A stretch of DNA of 35,393 nt from positions 1-35,393 of the forward strand of contig JAJFIJ010000293.1 in NCBI GenBank assembly GCA_021775105.1, given 5' to 3'. This DNA is from Rhodospirillales bacterium. GTDB taxonomy: Bacteria; Pseudomonadota; Alphaproteobacteria; Rhodospirillales; Casp-alpha2. The position numbers and the translations under genes are program-made. Shown here piece after piece: positions 1 through 7,205 of the stretch; position 1 is the stretch's first letter, and the number at the start of each line of letters is the position of its first letter. The notes below the pieces were generated by a model. That model did not search any database and was not told where the DNA came from. It saw only the letters and a program-made list of their open reading frames with translations.

Positions 1-1
1 T

Positions 2-613
2 CATGGCGGAGCTGGCCTGCCGCAAGGTGCCGAAGCGCTAGCCTATTCCAACAGAAAAACAAAAAACCTTGAGCAAAAACGTATTATTGCTGCGATGGTT
101 GCTGAACAAATTCCTGACGGCTCATCACTGTTCATTGATATCGGCACGACCATGGAAGTGGTCGCCGAGGCGCTGATCGGACATCGGGGGTTGCGGATTA
201 TTACCAATCACATCCGGGTTGTATCCGTACTCAGTGAACGTACCGATTTCGAGATTATTCTAGCTGGTGGAATGGTGCGCAATCGTGATCAGGCGATCAC
301 GGGTGAAGACGCCAGTGAATTCTTGAAAAAATTCAAGGTCAACTACGCGATTTTCGGTATCGGTTCCATCGATGGCGATGGCAGCATGCTTGATTACGAT
401 TACCGCGACGTACAGATTTCGAAGACCGCGATGGCGATCTCCAAAAAGCGGTTTGCTGCTGCCGATCATAGTAAATTTGACGCTGACGCCATGGTCCGTC
501 TTGGGCACGTAACCGAGATTGATGCTTTTTTCACCGACATTCAGCCTCCGAAGTCGATTGCCGATGTCCTGCTTAATAACGGTGTCGAGTTGTTTTCGCC
601 TGAAGGTCAATAG
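2..613 (+). CDS. DeoR/GlpR-family transcriptional regulator, C-terminal part (5' end outside window)
   Basis: The frame is open from base 2, giving about 203 residues; the DNA-binding N-terminus lies upstream of the window. The first residues (HGGA) match the linker following the winged helix in GlpR/DeoR proteins. The rest is the sugar-phosphate-isomerase-like effector domain: IDIGTT phosphate-binding loop, LAGGMVR, GIGSIDGDGSMLDYDYRD, and the final ADHSKF motif. Members of this family usually repress a neighbouring sugar or polyol-phosphate operon and are released by a phosphorylated ligand. It stops 15 bp before the ABC ATPase gene, so it probably controls, and may be transcribed with, the transporter that follows. 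A later ATG at 95 lies inside the domain and is not the true start. The family is clear; the ligand (glycerol-3-phosphate or a relative) is inferred from context. Confidence 0.88.
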   Translation, partial: HGGAGLPQGAEALAYSNRKTKNLEQKRIIAAMVAEQIPDGSSLFIDIGTTMEVVAEALIGHRGLRIITNHIRVVSVLSERTDFEIILAGGMVRNRDQAITGEDASEFLKKFKVNYAIFGIGSIDGDGSMLDYDYRDVQISKTAMAISKKRFAAADHSKFDADAMVRLGHVTEIDAFFTDIQPPKSIADVLLNNGVELFSPEGQ

Positions 614-628
614 GGAGTCACGGACGAC

Positions 629-1714
629 GTGTCTGCAATTGAAGTTAAAAATATCACCAAAAAATGGGGCCAGACCATTGCCGTCGATGATGTGTCTTTT
701 TCCGTAGATGAGGGCACGTTTCTGGTGCTTTTAGGACCCTCAGGCTGCGGCAAATCGACGACACTTCGAATGATTGCAGGGCTGGATTCAGTATCTTCCG
801 GGTCAATCCTTATTGGTGGTAATGACGTCACCGATACGGCCCCTGCGAAGCGCCAGATTTCAATGGTGTTTCAATCCTACGCACTGTTTCCGCACCTTTC
901 CGTTGCCGAGAATATTATCTTTGGGCTGAAGGTTCGCAAAATTCCAGCCCCGGAACGGCAAAAAAGACTGACCGGCGTTGTTGAAGTCGTAGGACTAACC
1001 GGCCTTCTTGAACGCAAACCATCGCAATTGTCAGGCGGGCAACGTCAACGTGTTGCACTGGCCCGGGCCATCATTGCTGAAAACAGTATCTGCCTGATGG
1101 ATGAGCCACTATCCAATCTGGATGCCAAATTGCGACACGATATGCGAGTTGAAATTCGCGCCTTGCAGCAGCGACTGGGTGTAACGGTGATTTATGTTAC
1201 CCATGATCAGACTGAAGCCATGAGCATGGCGGACAAGGTCATCCTGCTTCGCGACGGGCGTGTCGAACAGGAAGGGTCACCTGAAGAATTGTATGGCAAT
1301 CCTGCAACAATGTTCAGTGCAGCGTTTATCGGCACGCCACCCATGAACCTACTCAATCTTGCTGATGGACCGGGCGGTGCTGTGGTCGCCGGAAGTCATT
1401 ATAATAGACTATTTGAAGGGCCGGGTGATGGCCGGGTTCTGGGACTTCGCCCAGAACACATCAGAGTGTCAGATAGCGAGGGGGTTCAGGCAGAATTGCT
1501 GGCTGCCGACTATCTGGGAGCAGACACCATCATCAATGCCAGAGTCGGTGAACAAATGCTTCAGGTCAGAATGCCGGGACATTTTCATATTGGACAATCG
1601 GATCAGGTCCGACTGACGTGGTCAGATGAGGCCGTTTACATTTTCGACAAGGACACCGGAAAACGAATTGATCATCCCGCCCAGGGGGGCGGAGCGCCAC
1701 GCACCGATAACTAG
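629..1714 (+). CDS. ugpC: ABC transporter ATP-binding protein, UgpC/MalK type
   Basis: This 361-residue ATPase energises a CUT1-type importer at the inner membrane. Walker A is GPSGCGKST (36-44), the Q-loop Gln is about 82, the signature LSGGQRQR is at 134-141, Walker B ends in LMDEP (156-160) and the switch His is 192 (VTHDQ). After about residue 235 comes the TOBE/OB-fold regulatory extension typical of MalK/UgpC. The start is GTG at 629; AGGGAG at 612-617 is a somewhat distant Shine-Dalgarno. It follows the DeoR gene closely and precedes the binding-protein and permease genes. The ATPase-first order differs from E. coli ugpBAECQ. Transporter class is certain; the substrate is assigned from the binding protein. 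Confidence 0.93.
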   Translation: MSAIEVKNITKKWGQTIAVDDVSFSVDEGTFLVLLGPSGCGKSTTLRMIAGLDSVSSGSILIGGNDVTDTAPAKRQISMVFQSYALFPHLSVAENIIFGLKVRKIPAPERQKRLTGVVEVVGLTGLLERKPSQLSGGQRQRVALARAIIAENSICLMDEPLSNLDAKLRHDMRVEIRALQQRLGVTVIYVTHDQTEAMSMADKVILLRDGRVEQEGSPEELYGNPATMFSAAFIGTPPMNLLNLADGPGGAVVAGSHYNRLFEGPGDGRVLGLRPEHIRVSDSEGVQAELLAADYLGADTIINARVGEQMLQVRMPGHFHIGQSDQVRLTWSDEAVYIFDKDTGKRIDHPAQGGGAPRTDN

Positions 1715-1815
1715 GTGCTACGGCGAACTGTCGTGTCGTGACTGCTACACGGTGCGAAATCATGGATGGCTTCAACGGGGGCCATCGCAACACGGAAGCA
1801 AGGGAGAAGGCAGAG

Positions 1816-3099
1816 ATGCTTAAAATTTTATCCAGGACAATAGGTGGGGCTGTGCTCGCTGCGGGTTTGACCTTAGGGCAAGCAGGCAGTGCTTTGGCCA
1901 AGGTTGACTTAACCATGTATTACCCGGTTGCGGTTGGTGGGGCATTGACCAAGATAGTTGATGAGCTGGTCGCCGGTTTTGAAAAAGAAAATCCGGATAT
2001 CAACGTCAATGCAATCTATGCAGGCAACTACAATGACGCTCGCATCAAAGCGCTGGCCGCATTGAAAAGCGGTAAACCGGCCCAGTTATCGGTTATGTTT
2101 TCCATCGACATATACCAATTGATCGAACAGGGCGCGATCGTTGCTTTTGATGACATCGCCAAATCCGCTGACGACAAAGCTTGGTTGAAGAAGTTCTATC
2201 CGGCACTGATGGAGAACGGTATTACTCAAAACAAAACCTGGGGCATTCCGTTTCAGCGTTCGACGATTGTCATGTATTATAACAAGGACGCTTTTCGCAA
2301 AGCTGGTCTGAACCCGGACAATCCTCCGGCAACATGGGATGAACTGGTCTCTGCCGGCAAAAAGCTGACCGCTTCAGACGGGTCGCAGTGGGGGATGATG
2401 ATCCCGTCAACCGGGTATCCTTACTGGATGTTTGGTGCGCTGACCAAACAGAACGGTCAGACATTGATGAACGGTGCAGGCGATACGACTCACTTCGATG
2501 CGCCAGCGACGGTTGAAGCCTTGCAATTCTGGAAAGACCTTGGTTCCAAACATGGTGTGATGCCTAAAGGAACGATCGAATGGGGAACCTTGCGCCAGAA
2601 CTTCCTTGATCAGAAAACAGCGATCATGTGGCACTCAACTGGCAATCTGACGAAGGTCAAGAATTCCGCCAAGTTCGATTTTGGTGTCGCCATGCTACCG
2701 GCTATGAAGTCTCGTGGCACTCCGACGGGCGGTGGTAATTTTTATATCTTCAAGGATACCACACCAGAAGAGCGTGCGGCTTCCCTGAAGTTGATCAAGT
2801 ATCTCACAGCACCGGAACGTACCGCTGAATGGAGTATTAAGACCGGTTATATCGGAACCCGTCCCGATGCCTATCAGACGGACGCACTAAAGAAATATGT
2901 GGTTTCGTTCCCACCTGCGGCCGTTGCCCGTGATCAGCTGGAATTTGCTACCGCCGAACTCAGCACCTATCAGACGGGTCGGGTACGCAAGCTTCTGGAC
3001 GATGCGATTCAGGCGGCGCTGACTGGCACCAAGTCTCCGGCAGAGGCTCTTGGCTCTGCCCAAAAACAAGCGGATCGTCTACTTAAACGTTACCGTTAA
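1816..3099 (+). CDS. ABC transporter periplasmic substrate-binding protein, UgpB-like
   Basis: Family 1 extracellular solute-binding protein (MBP fold), 427 residues from the ATG at 1816, which is preceded by GGGAGAAGG. An in-frame upstream ATG-less extension to 1738 gives a non-signal-like leader and is rejected. Residues 1-28 are a Sec signal peptide (MLKILSR, hydrophobic core, then ALA before K29). Hallmarks of the UgpB/MalE family are MYYNKDAFRKAGL, the FDFGVAMLP segment, the GGGNFYIF segment and a C-terminal LLKRYR tail resembling the LLRRF ending of UgpB. The likely ligand is sn-glycerol-3-phosphate, a glycerophosphodiester or a related compound, but binding specificity cannot be read from the sequence. 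A hairpin terminator follows the stop, which may keep this gene expressed above the permeases. Confidence 0.9.
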   Translation: MLKILSRTIGGAVLAAGLTLGQAGSALAKVDLTMYYPVAVGGALTKIVDELVAGFEKENPDINVNAIYAGNYNDARIKALAALKSGKPAQLSVMFSIDIYQLIEQGAIVAFDDIAKSADDKAWLKKFYPALMENGITQNKTWGIPFQRSTIVMYYNKDAFRKAGLNPDNPPATWDELVSAGKKLTASDGSQWGMMIPSTGYPYWMFGALTKQNGQTLMNGAGDTTHFDAPATVEALQFWKDLGSKHGVMPKGTIEWGTLRQNFLDQKTAIMWHSTGNLTKVKNSAKFDFGVAMLPAMKSRGTPTGGGNFYIFKDTTPEERAASLKLIKYLTAPERTAEWSIKTGYIGTRPDAYQTDALKKYVVSFPPAAVARDQLEFATAELSTYQTGRVRKLLDDAIQAALTGTKSPAEALGSAQKQADRLLKRYR

Positions 3100-3117
3100 A
3101 TTCCCTCCCTTAATCTT

Positions 3118-3153
3118 CCCGGGCTGCAAATGTTGGCAGTCCGGGAGTTTTTT
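3118..3153 (+). terminator. Rho-independent terminator/attenuator between binding-protein and permease genes
   Basis: CCCGGGCTGC (3118-3127) pairs with GCAGTCCGGG (3136-3145) through ten base pairs with one G-U wobble. The loop is 8 nt and a run of six T follows at 3148-3153. It lies 19 bp after the binding-protein stop and just before the permease gene. Partial termination here would give more binding protein than membrane components, a common arrangement in CUT1 importers. Confidence 0.7.
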
Positions 3154-3170
3154 AGTTGAGTGATTTTTTT

Positions 3171-4055
3171 ATGAATAAGCGCGCCAATTTCATGAACCAC
3201 GTTTACGGCTGGTTGTTATTGTTGCCAGCTGCGGTTTTCCTGTTGGCGTTCACCCATTACCCGACCGTTGCAACGCTGGTTCAAAGTTTCTTTTCTGAAG
3301 GGACGGCGATACGTCCTTCCGTATTTGTTGGATTGGAAAATTATCAGCTGCTGGCGGAAGATGAAATTTTCTGGAAGGTCCTTGGCAATAATCTCTGGTA
3401 TGCGCTCGGCACCATTCCGACCAGTATCGCAATCGCCGTCCTAATGGCTGTGTGGGTAAACCGCCGCCTGCCGGCACGTGGCCTAGTGCGGATGGCCTAT
3501 TTTACGCCAACCATTTTGCCGATGATCGCGGTGGCCAATATCTGGCTATTTTTCTATACCCCGGAAATCGGTCTGTTTGATCAGATCGGTAGCGTGTTTG
3601 GGATGCCGAGTCAGAACTGGCTGGGAGATCCGGACCTGGTTCTCAGTTGCCTGATTGTGATGACGATCTGGAAAGAGGCCGGGTTTTTTATGATTTTTTA
3701 TCTGGCGGCGTTGCAATCTCTGCCTGAAGAATTGAACGAAGCCGCGCATCTGGAAGGGGCAGGGCGCTGGTATGTGTTCCGCCGGATCACATGGCCCCTA
3801 TTGATGCCGACCACCCTGTTTGTTTGCATCAATGCGGTAATTAATTCGTTCAAGATGGTTGATCATCTTTTCATTCTGACCAAGGGTGGACCGGACAATG
3901 CCAGTTCACTGTTGCTGTATTACATTTTTGAAGTCGCCTTCAGTTTCTTCGAAGAAACTTACGCGGCGACGCTGACGGTTGTTCTTCTGGCACTGCTGGC
4001 GCTTGTCGCTGTCGGTCAGTTTGCCTTCATGGATAAGCGGGTTCACTACAGATGA
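3171..4055 (+). CDS. ABC transporter permease, UgpA/MalF type
   Basis: Inner-membrane permease of 294 residues with about six hydrophobic segments, the first being WLLLLPAAVFLLAF. The cytoplasmic loop that docks on the ATPase is present as EAAHLEGAG at about 190-198, followed by a WPLLMPT segment, as in binding-protein-dependent permeases. I chose the ATG at 3171. A TTG at 3156 would add five residues but lies immediately after the T tract of the terminator, and ATG at 3192 is a further alternative. It overlaps the next permease by four bases (ATGA), so the two are translationally coupled and probably form a heterodimer. Confidence 0.9.
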   Translation: MNKRANFMNHVYGWLLLLPAAVFLLAFTHYPTVATLVQSFFSEGTAIRPSVFVGLENYQLLAEDEIFWKVLGNNLWYALGTIPTSIAIAVLMAVWVNRRLPARGLVRMAYFTPTILPMIAVANIWLFFYTPEIGLFDQIGSVFGMPSQNWLGDPDLVLSCLIVMTIWKEAGFFMIFYLAALQSLPEELNEAAHLEGAGRWYVFRRITWPLLMPTTLFVCINAVINSFKMVDHLFILTKGGPDNASSLLLYYIFEVAFSFFEETYAATLTVVLLALLALVAVGQFAFMDKRVHYR

Positions 4056-4876
4056 CAGGTTCACGCAAATTTTCTATTTGGGGGTGTTTTGAGGTTTCCG
4101 CCGCGTGGTTGCTGGCGGTAATCTGGATATTGCCCCTGCTTTATGCCTTTTGGGCTGGCTTTCATCCCGCTGAATATGCCACCAGCTTTGACTTGTTTGC
4201 TCCTCTGACGTTAGCCAACTTCGGAGTGGTCTGGTCGCAAGCCCCGTTCGTTCAGTATTTCCTGAATACTTTTATACTGGTGACATCGATACTGATCGTT
4301 CAGTTCGTTCTTTGCACGTTGGCCGCATATGCCTTCGCGCGGTTTGAATTCTGGGGAAAAAATGTCGCCTTTGCGCTGGTTCTGGTGCAGTTAATGATCA
4401 TGCCGGAAGTCCTGATCGTCGAGAACTACGCGACGATGAGCAAATTCAATCTGGTTGATACCATTTCCGGTATTGGCCTGCCTTACATGGCCAGCGCGTT
4501 CGGTATATTTCTGCTCCGCCAGTCGTTCAAGACAATACCGAAAGAGCTTGATGATGCCGCGCGAATTGAAGGTTGCTCGATGATGCAGATATTATGGAAG
4601 GTCTACGTTCCGCTGGCCCGCTCCACGTATCTGGCTTATGGGCTGGTTTCAGTCAGCTACCATTGGAACAATTTTCTCTGGCCGCTGGTGATTACCAATT
4701 CAGTCGAGACCCGTCCACTTACGGTTGGACTGGCAATTTTCGGTGCACCGGAATCTGGCGTTGACTGGTCTCTGGTTTCCGCGGCGACGTTGCTGGCCGT
4801 TGCGCCGCTGCTGATTGCCTTCCTGTTATTTCAGCGCCAATTCGTACAGTCGTTCATGCACGCGGGAATCAAATGA
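4052..4876 (+). CDS. ABC transporter permease, UgpE/MalG type
   Basis: Second permease, 274 residues, with about six membrane segments. The conserved EAA loop reads DDAARIEGCSMMQILWKV from about residue 167, followed by a Pro-containing helix (VPLARS). The ending FVQSFMHAGIK resembles UgpE/MalG tails, which typically end in a xxGxxK-like stretch. It begins inside the stop of the upstream permease and overlaps the downstream EEP gene by four bases (ATGA). Together with the two upstream components and the ATPase it makes a complete CUT1 importer. Confidence 0.9.
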   Translation: MTGSRKFSIWGCFEVSAAWLLAVIWILPLLYAFWAGFHPAEYATSFDLFAPLTLANFGVVWSQAPFVQYFLNTFILVTSILIVQFVLCTLAAYAFARFEFWGKNVAFALVLVQLMIMPEVLIVENYATMSKFNLVDTISGIGLPYMASAFGIFLLRQSFKTIPKELDDAARIEGCSMMQILWKVYVPLARSTYLAYGLVSVSYHWNNFLWPLVITNSVETRPLTVGLAIFGAPESGVDWSLVSAATLLAVAPLLIAFLLFQRQFVQSFMHAGIK

Positions 4877-5730
4877 TTTCAATCGTTACGTGGAATATCC
4901 AGTGTGGTCTCGGCTGTGACGGAAGAATCGATCTGGAGCGAATTTCATCCACTCTGCGTGGGTTTGGGGATACTGACGTTATCTGCCTTCAGGAAGTTGC
5001 CCGCAATATGCCCGAACTGGATCAGGGAGTGGGCGACGATCAAGTCAAAGTTCTGGCTGACATGTTTGTCGATCATGAACCGGTTTTCGGTGCGGCAATC
5101 AATCGACTGGGACAGGTGCCGCAGAAGCGTCGGCAATTTGGCAATCTGATCCTGTCGCGACTTCCCGTCATTCAGGTGTTCGCTCATCAGTTGCCTCAAC
5201 CATCCGAACCCTCGATCAGGCATATGCCAAGGCAAGTGACTGAGGTCGTCGTGCGTGCAGAAAAGCGTGCTATACGTGTAATGACCACTCATCTGGAATA
5301 TCATTCTTTAACTCATCGAAGGTCGCAGATTGATGCAGTTCGCTGTTTACATCAGCAAAATTGCGCGAATGTCAAAAATCCTGGTATTGACCCCGGTTCA
5401 GGGCCCTACGCGATTACCGACCGACCGGAACAGCTGGTGATCTGTGGTGATTTTAATTTTTCTGAAACAGAGCCTGAGTATCAACAAATTCAAGAAAGCT
5501 TCGGAGATGGGACTCCTCCGCTGATTGATGCCTGGGTTACCCATAAAGGCGATATACCACATGTGCCGACCTGTGGAATTTTCGACCGGAACATCTGGCC
5601 GCAAGGTCCGCACTGTCGGGACTTCTTTTTTATTTCCAGTGATCTGGCGGCGGATATCCAAAGTATTGAGGTAGATGATAAGACAGACGCGTCTGACCAT
5701 CAGCCCGTTCACCTGAGTCTGAACTACTAA
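4873..5730 (+). CDS. Endonuclease/exonuclease/phosphatase (EEP) family hydrolase
   Basis: 285-residue protein of the Mg2+-dependent EEP superfamily (exonuclease III, sphingomyelinase, inositol-polyphosphate phosphatase and relatives). Visible catalytic motifs, in order: TWNIQ (N8), CLQE (E41), MTTHLEY (H140), GDFNF (D193, N195) and SDHQPV (D275, H276). This is the complete active-site set. There is no signal peptide, so the protein is expected in the cytoplasm. The start overlaps the permease stop by four bases, so its synthesis is tied to the importer. In E. coli the corresponding slot holds UgpQ, a glycerophosphodiester phosphodiesterase of a different fold. By analogy this enzyme may cleave an imported phosphodiester or phosphomonoester. 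That role is inference; the fold assignment is strong. Confidence 0.85.
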   Translation: MISIVTWNIQCGLGCDGRIDLERISSTLRGFGDTDVICLQEVARNMPELDQGVGDDQVKVLADMFVDHEPVFGAAINRLGQVPQKRRQFGNLILSRLPVIQVFAHQLPQPSEPSIRHMPRQVTEVVVRAEKRAIRVMTTHLEYHSLTHRRSQIDAVRCLHQQNCANVKNPGIDPGSGPYAITDRPEQLVICGDFNFSETEPEYQQIQESFGDGTPPLIDAWVTHKGDIPHVPTCGIFDRNIWPQGPHCRDFFFISSDLAADIQSIEVDDKTDASDHQPVHLSLNY

Positions 5731-5734
5731 AGCT

Positions 5735-5980
5735 TCAAAATTTCTTCGCCTGTACCAGATAGGCGGAAATTTTATCTTCGCCGAGAGAAACGCAGGCGTG
5801 CAGGCGGTGCAGGCCTTCGACCAACACGTAGCGGTCTTTACCCTGACGCACCTGTATGGGTGTCTTCTGACCGTTTTCCAGAATGTCTTCGGCCAGAGTT
5901 TCGACCGTTTCCGGATTCAGGGTTTTGCGTCGGTCTACGGGGATATAGATTTCTTCAATGGCAATATCTTGAGCCTTCAT
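5735..5980 (-). CDS. Small stand-alone ParB N-terminal/sulfiredoxin-like domain protein
   Basis: 81-residue protein. The pattern IPVDRRKTLNPETVETLAEDI, then a PIQVR strand, then the box VEGLHRLHA (55-62) is the ParB/Srx fold, whose GxHRxxA-type box binds nucleotide. The position of the sulfiredoxin catalytic Cys in the FGGCHR motif is taken by Leu, so sulfiredoxin activity is unlikely. There is no HTH or dimerisation domain, so it is not a partition ParB. The start is the ATG at 5980, just four bases after the yaaA stop; a longer frame back to 6103 would run inside yaaA and is rejected. It is convergent with, and ends five bases from, the EEP gene. Coupling to yaaA suggests a stress-related role, but its function is unknown. 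Confidence 0.72.
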   Translation of the reverse strand: MKAQDIAIEEIYIPVDRRKTLNPETVETLAEDILENGQKTPIQVRQGKDRYVLVEGLHRLHACVSLGEDKISAYLVQAKKF

Positions 5981-5984
5981 CGCG

Positions 5985-6773
5985 TTATTTCCCCGCGGAC
6001 GGTGGCTGGTTACGGGTAAAGACCCACTGGCTGGCGTCTGACAGATCCTGACGGTATTCATACCCGCCGCTGTCGAAATCGCGAATACCATCCGGCTGAT
6101 CAATCCGGTTGGTGATGATGAAACGGCTCATCATGCCGCGCGCGCGCTTGGCAAACATGCCGAGGGTGCGGGCCTGACCGTCCTTGATTTCCTTGAAGAC
6201 GGGCGTGATCACCTGACCATCCAGTTGTTTTGGGCGAACGGCTTTGAAATATTCATTAGACGCACAGTTAATGATGGTTTTGTCGGTATGATCTGTGAGG
6301 ATGTCATTTATGGCCCCTGTGATCTGTCCGTCCCAGAAGTCATACAGGTTGGCTTTACGTGGTGGCTGGAAGCGTGCCCCCATTTCCAACCGGTAAGGCT
6401 GGATCAGGTCAAGCGGGCGCAGCAGGCCATACAACCCCGACAGAATGCGCAGATGGCCCTGAGCAAACGCCATATCCTTGTCATCAAGACTGGTCGCATC
6501 AAGGCCGACATAGGTGTCGCCATTGAAAACAAGGGCGGCCTGTTTGGCATTGGTCAGGTCAAAAGGAGCGGAGAAATCCTGAAAGCGGCGATAATTCAGA
6601 TCCGCCAAACTGTCACTCAGTTTCATAGTCTGCGCCAGTTTGGCCCGGTTCAGTTTTTTGGCAGCCCCGACCAGCTTGACGGCTTGATCAATAAATAGCG
6701 GTTGGGAATGAACGGCAGAGGTGGTTTCTGAATCAAATTCAAGTTTCTTGGCAGGTGAAACGAGCGACAGCAT
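5985..6773 (-). CDS. yaaA: Peroxide stress protein YaaA (DUF328/UPF0246)
   Basis: 262 residues beginning MLSLVSPAKKL at the ATG at 6773, the standard family N-terminus; an in-frame extension to 6827 is not supported. Diagnostic segments are LSGLYGLLRPLDLIQPYRLEMG-type residues in the middle (given in part: GLYGLLRPLD), NCASNEYFKAV and the AKRARG motif near the C-terminus. Length matches the family (about 250-260). E. coli YaaA lowers free intracellular iron during H2O2 stress and so protects DNA from Fenton damage. It is divergent from an ArsC/Spx-like gene across 84 bp with a palindrome, and is followed at once by a small ParB-like gene. Identity is sure; the biochemical role follows the E. 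coli protein. Confidence 0.93.
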   Translation of the reverse strand: MLSLVSPAKKLEFDSETTSAVHSQPLFIDQAVKLVGAAKKLNRAKLAQTMKLSDSLADLNYRRFQDFSAPFDLTNAKQAALVFNGDTYVGLDATSLDDKDMAFAQGHLRILSGLYGLLRPLDLIQPYRLEMGARFQPPRKANLYDFWDGQITGAINDILTDHTDKTIINCASNEYFKAVRPKQLDGQVITPVFKEIKDGQARTLGMFAKRARGMMSRFIITNRIDQPDGIRDFDSGGYEYRQDLSDASQWVFTRNQPPSAGK

Positions 6774-6794
6774 AATGATTTCCGTTTTCGACAG

Positions 6795-6824
6795 TTGACG
6801 CAGGATGATCCTGCTACATATAAG
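6795..6824 (+). promoter_or_regulatory. Putative sigma70 promoter with a 15-bp palindromic operator in its spacer
   Basis: TTGACG (6795-6800) is followed after 17 bp by ATATAA (6818-6823), or after 18 bp by TATAAG. The perfect palindrome GCAGGATGATCCTGC (6800-6814, one central base) lies almost exactly between the two boxes. The ArsC-like start at 6858 is about 35 bp downstream. The palindrome is also only about 27 bp upstream of the yaaA ATG on the other strand. A dimeric repressor there could block both genes. This is seen in the sequence; regulator identity is unknown. Confidence 0.5.
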
Positions 6825-6857
6825 CAAGCCCCGACGTTCAGCAACAGGATAAATTTC

Positions 6858-7205
6858 ATGATTACGGTCTACGGTCTAAAAAACTGCGATACCTGTCGAA
6901 ATGCGCTTAAATGGTTAAAGGCGGAAGGGATTTTACATCGCTTTCTGGATGTTCGTGCCGATGGCATTGATGCTTCTGATGTTTCACGTTGGGTCGGCGT
7001 AGTAAGTTGGGAAGTGCTGCTTAATCGTCGTGGTACGACGTGGCGTCAATTAAGTGACAACGACAAGGAAAACGTCGATCAGGCGAAAGCTGAAGTCCTG
7101 ATGCGAACACATCCGGCACTGATCAAGCGGCCCGTATTCGTCAAGGGAGATCAGGTTGTTGTTGGTTTCAAGGACCCGGAGAAAACCGCTGTCAAAACGC
7201 TTTAG
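6858..7205 (+). CDS. ArsC/Spx/YffB-family thioredoxin-fold protein
   Basis: 115 residues from the ATG at 6858 (AGGAT upstream). The frame is open back to 6795 but that overlaps the promoter. The N-terminal strand ends in a CDTC motif (C10, C13), followed by RNALKWL, the ArsC/Spx helix. The later segment IKRPVFV with VVVGF is the cis-Pro/C-terminal region of the family. Short members like this (YffB/Spx-like) are uncharacterised in Gram-negatives. They have been linked to glutathione-dependent reduction or to redox-sensing RNA-polymerase binding, and true arsenate reductases are longer. Arsenate reduction should therefore not be assumed. It overlaps the convergent agmatinase gene by four bases and shares its control region with yaaA. 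Confidence 0.85.
   Translation: MITVYGLKNCDTCRNALKWLKAEGILHRFLDVRADGIDASDVSRWVGVVSWEVLLNRRGTTWRQLSDNDKENVDQAKAEVLMRTHPALIKRPVFVKGDQVVVGFKDPEKTAVKTL

Noticed and set aside
1738-1815. Longer start for the binding protein
   Set aside because: The leader would precede the clear signal peptide; the ATG at 1816 has a good Shine-Dalgarno.
5981-6103. Longer start for the ParB-like protein inside yaaA
   Set aside because: The segment is an out-of-frame reading of the yaaA 3' end and lacks domain character.
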